7,960 nt of DNA, from the NCBI GenBank assembly GCA_002317575.1, contig DCIH01000028.1, positions 17,966-25,925 of the forward strand, given 5' to 3'. The position numbers and the translations under genes are program-made. The notes below the pieces were generated by a model. The model worked only from the letters and a program-made list of their open reading frames with translations, was not told the DNA's origin and made no database searches. Below are positions 6,593 through 7,960 of the stretch, in pieces. Position 1 is the first letter of the stretch; every line of letters begins with the position of its first letter. The stretch comes from Verrucomicrobia bacterium UBA1731 (lineage in GTDB: Bacteria > Verrucomicrobiota > Kiritimatiellia > RFP12 > UBA1067).

Positions 6593-7875
6593 GCGAGCGC
6601 GGCGTAGACGAGCGCGCCGGCGACGGCGGGCGCGACGAAGACGGCCGTGACGGCCATGAGCCAGCCGGGCATCCCCGTGGGCAGCGTGACGGCGAGCGTC
6701 GCGAAGAGCGCCGAGGTGTAGCCGATCTGACCGCACATCACGGCGCGCGGATTCTTGCGGACGGCGGCGATGCCTTCGATGCGTCCGCGCACGGCGTGGA
6801 TCATGCAGATGAACGAATAGATGCCGATGGCGAGGCGCACGGTGGGGAGCAGGCGGTCCGGCACGTTCTGGTAGACGCCGAAGTACCAGTCGCCCACGCA
6901 CGGCGTCGCGAAGAGCGCGGGGATGACGCCCAGGAGCGCGCCCGCGGCGAGCGCGTACCAGAGGAGCCGGTGGTCGTCGTCGCGTTCCGCGGGGAATTCG
7001 ATCGCGACCGCCTGCATGCGCAATGCGGCGTAGGAGACGGGATTCGCGACGCCGAGCGTCACGTAATGGATCGAGAGCATGTCGGCGGCGTTCGCGCTGC
7101 GGCCGACGAAGGCGGCCACGAACAGGGGCGAGACCATCAGCAGAAAACCGCCGAGCGACAGCGGCAGGGTGAAGCGCAGCTGTTCGGCGAGCGAGACGTG
7201 TTCGCCGTTCGCCGAGCCCGGGAGCGCGCGCACGAACGGGCGCGCGTAGAGCCAGGTTACCACCAGTTCCACGAGGCAGCCGAAGGAGATCGCGAAGAGT
7301 CCCCAGTACGGTCCGACGAGGCCGCATTTCGGGAAGCAGACGGAGAAGGCGAGCGTGACGGCGATGCGCGCGAACGTGGCCGTGTTCGCCTTGCCGCTTT
7401 CCAGGTGGTTGAAGAGCACCACCATCGGCACGTTTCGCAGGAAGAAGAACGCATTCATCAGCACGCCCCAGAAGAGCGTGCGCCGGGCGACGAGCACGAG
7501 TTCGGGCGGCAAGGCGAAGAGCTTGCCGAAGACGGGATCGCTGAAACACGGCAGCGCGACGAGCGCCTGGAGCGCCAGGAGCGCGACCATCATGAACGTG
7601 TTCAGGCGCTTGAATTCCACGTAGCCCTTGCGCGTTTTGGCGAAGACCATGCCCGTCATGACCAGGCCGCCGCCGATGGCGCCGATCATGAACATGATCA
7701 TTTGTCCTTGGGCGAAGGCCGTGAGCGCGTTCACGCCGAGCACGCCGTGGGAGACGATGCCGGCGACGAGGGGATAGGTGAGGGACTGGGAGAACGCCTG
7801 CAGCAGCAACGGCGCGTAGAACCTCGTGACCTTCCAGATCCCGAAGCCGTGTTCCGCGTTGGCGTCCGTGCCCAT
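6553..7875 (-). CDS. MOP-superfamily (MATE/flippase-like) membrane transporter, possibly ANKH-like
   Basis: This 440-residue, strongly hydrophobic protein has about 12 predicted membrane segments, roughly at 22-45, 52-78, 93-112, 130-155, 164-182, 187-210, 233-260, 268-290, 307-328, 345-365, 381-400 and 403-430. This count is by eye. Length and layout suit the MOP superfamily, which includes drug/sodium antiporters and lipid-linked oligosaccharide flippases. The second half (LPLSLGGFLLMVSPL, then RGRIEGIAAVRKNPRA) looks closer by eye to ANKH-type proteins than to classical MATE pumps, but this is not proven. ATG 7875 is the only possible start: an in-frame TAA lies at 7885-7887, and no alternative start appears in the first residues. 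There is no ribosome site; a TATAAT ends 8 nt before the ATG, so the mRNA is probably leaderless. The stop lies inside the SWIM gene. Substrate unknown. Confidence 0.85.
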   Translation of the reverse strand: MGTDANAEHGFGIWKVTRFYAPLLLQAFSQSLTYPLVAGIVSHGVLGVNALTAFAQGQMIMFMIGAIGGGLVMTGMVFAKTRKGYVEFKRLNTFMMVALLALQALVALPCFSDPVFGKLFALPPELVLVARRTLFWGVLMNAFFFLRNVPMVVLFNHLESGKANTATFARIAVTLAFSVCFPKCGLVGPYWGLFAISFGCLVELVVTWLYARPFVRALPGSANGEHVSLAEQLRFTLPLSLGGFLLMVSPLFVAAFVGRSANAADMLSIHYVTLGVANPVSYAALRMQAVAIEFPAERDDDHRLLWYALAAGALLGVIPALFATPCVGDWYFGVYQNVPDRLLPTVRLAIGIYSFICMIHAVRGRIEGIAAVRKNPRAVMCGQIGYTSALFATLAVTLPTGMPGWLMAVTAVFVAPAVAGALVYAALAYAKRSATGLTRR

Positions 7876-7883
7876 GGGCGCGT

Positions 7884-7892
7884 ATTATACCA
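7884..7892 (-). promoter_or_regulatory. Extended -10 promoter of the transporter gene
   Basis: Read on the minus strand, 7892 to 7884 is TGGTATAAT, a perfect -10 hexamer with the TGn extension. No good -35 hexamer is found 16-18 nt upstream, as is common for extended -10 promoters. Only 8 nt separate it from the ATG at 7875, so transcription would start at or within a few bases of the start codon. Confidence 0.6.
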
Positions 7893-7895
7893 CCA

Positions 7896-7924
7896 TTGGC
7901 AAACGTTCGTCGCGGTGATATACT
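7896..7924 (+). promoter_or_regulatory. tRNA promoter (-35 and -10)
   Basis: TTGGCA at 7896-7901 and TATACT at 7919-7924 each match the sigma-70 consensus at five of six positions, with exactly 17 bp between them; TGA before the -10 adds a TGn extension. The predicted transcription start is near A7931, about six bases before the tRNA 5' end, which fits a strong stable-RNA promoter. Confidence 0.68.
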
Positions 7925-7936
7925 ACGCCCATTTCC

Positions 7937-7960
7937 GGACGATTAGCTCAGTTGGTTAGA
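7937..7960 (+). tRNA. tRNA gene, 5' portion only (identity not readable)
   Basis: GGACGAT at 7937-7943 can be the 5' acceptor strand, followed by TA and the D-arm GCTCAGTTGGTTAGA, with the conserved AG and GG of the D-loop. The window ends before the D-stem partner, anticodon and T-arm, so neither the amino acid nor a full fold can be confirmed. The well-placed promoter just upstream supports a real gene. Confidence 0.82.

Noticed and set aside
6529..7959. A 476-codon plus-strand open frame opposite the transporter
   Set aside because: It is rich in Glu, Arg, His and Asp with no domain, as expected from the antisense of a membrane-protein gene; the minus-strand frame has coherent hydrophobic segments and a promoter.

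Overview
The window is a compact, GC-rich bacterial chromosomal segment with about seven protein genes, the start of a tRNA gene, and almost no non-coding DNA. The best taxonomic hint is the gene at 2088-3503. It is an exported Tat/lipobox-type Gfo/Idh/MocA oxidoreductase of the kind found in large numbers in the PVC superphylum (Planctomycetes, Verrucomicrobia, Lentisphaerae, Kiritimatiellae). The GC-rich composition and a divergent MOP-type transporter fit a Kiritimatiellae/Lentisphaerae-like bacterium. This placement is inference from gene style; there is no 16S or other marker gene here.

Positions 1-6592 hold six genes on the + strand in a tight array: the 3' end of azlC, azlD, an FGGY-family sugar kinase, the Gfo/Idh/MocA oxidoreductase, a SNF2-family helicase-like ATPase, and a SWIM zinc-finger protein. 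Neighbours overlap by 11 bp (azlC/azlD) and by ATGA (helicase/SWIM), or are separated by only 12-49 bp. Functionally the array falls into three blocks: branched-chain amino-acid export (azlCD), carbohydrate metabolism (kinase and oxidoreductase), and a DNA-associated SNF2 + SWIM pair like Bacillus subtilis ywqA-ywqB. A perfect 8-bp hairpin lies over the stop codon between the second and third blocks.

On the - strand, 6553-7875 encodes a membrane protein with about 12 predicted segments from the MOP (MATE/flippase) superfamily. Its 3' end overlaps the SWIM gene tail-to-tail by 40 bp. The 61 bp between its start codon and the tRNA carries two back-to-back promoters. One is an extended -10 that would give the transporter a leaderless or nearly leaderless mRNA. 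The other is a near-consensus -35/-10 pair that would start the tRNA transcript a few bases before the mature tRNA. The tRNA is cut by the window end after 24 nt, so its amino-acid identity cannot be read.

I found no CRISPR array, insertion sequence, prophage gene, toxin-antitoxin pair or recognisable defence cassette. The points most worth a second look are the overlapping divergent promoters with a probable leaderless gene, the SNF2-SWIM pair, the ANKH-like character of the transporter, and the Asp-to-Glu change in the kinase phosphate-binding motif. No gene-free stretch exceeds 300 bases.
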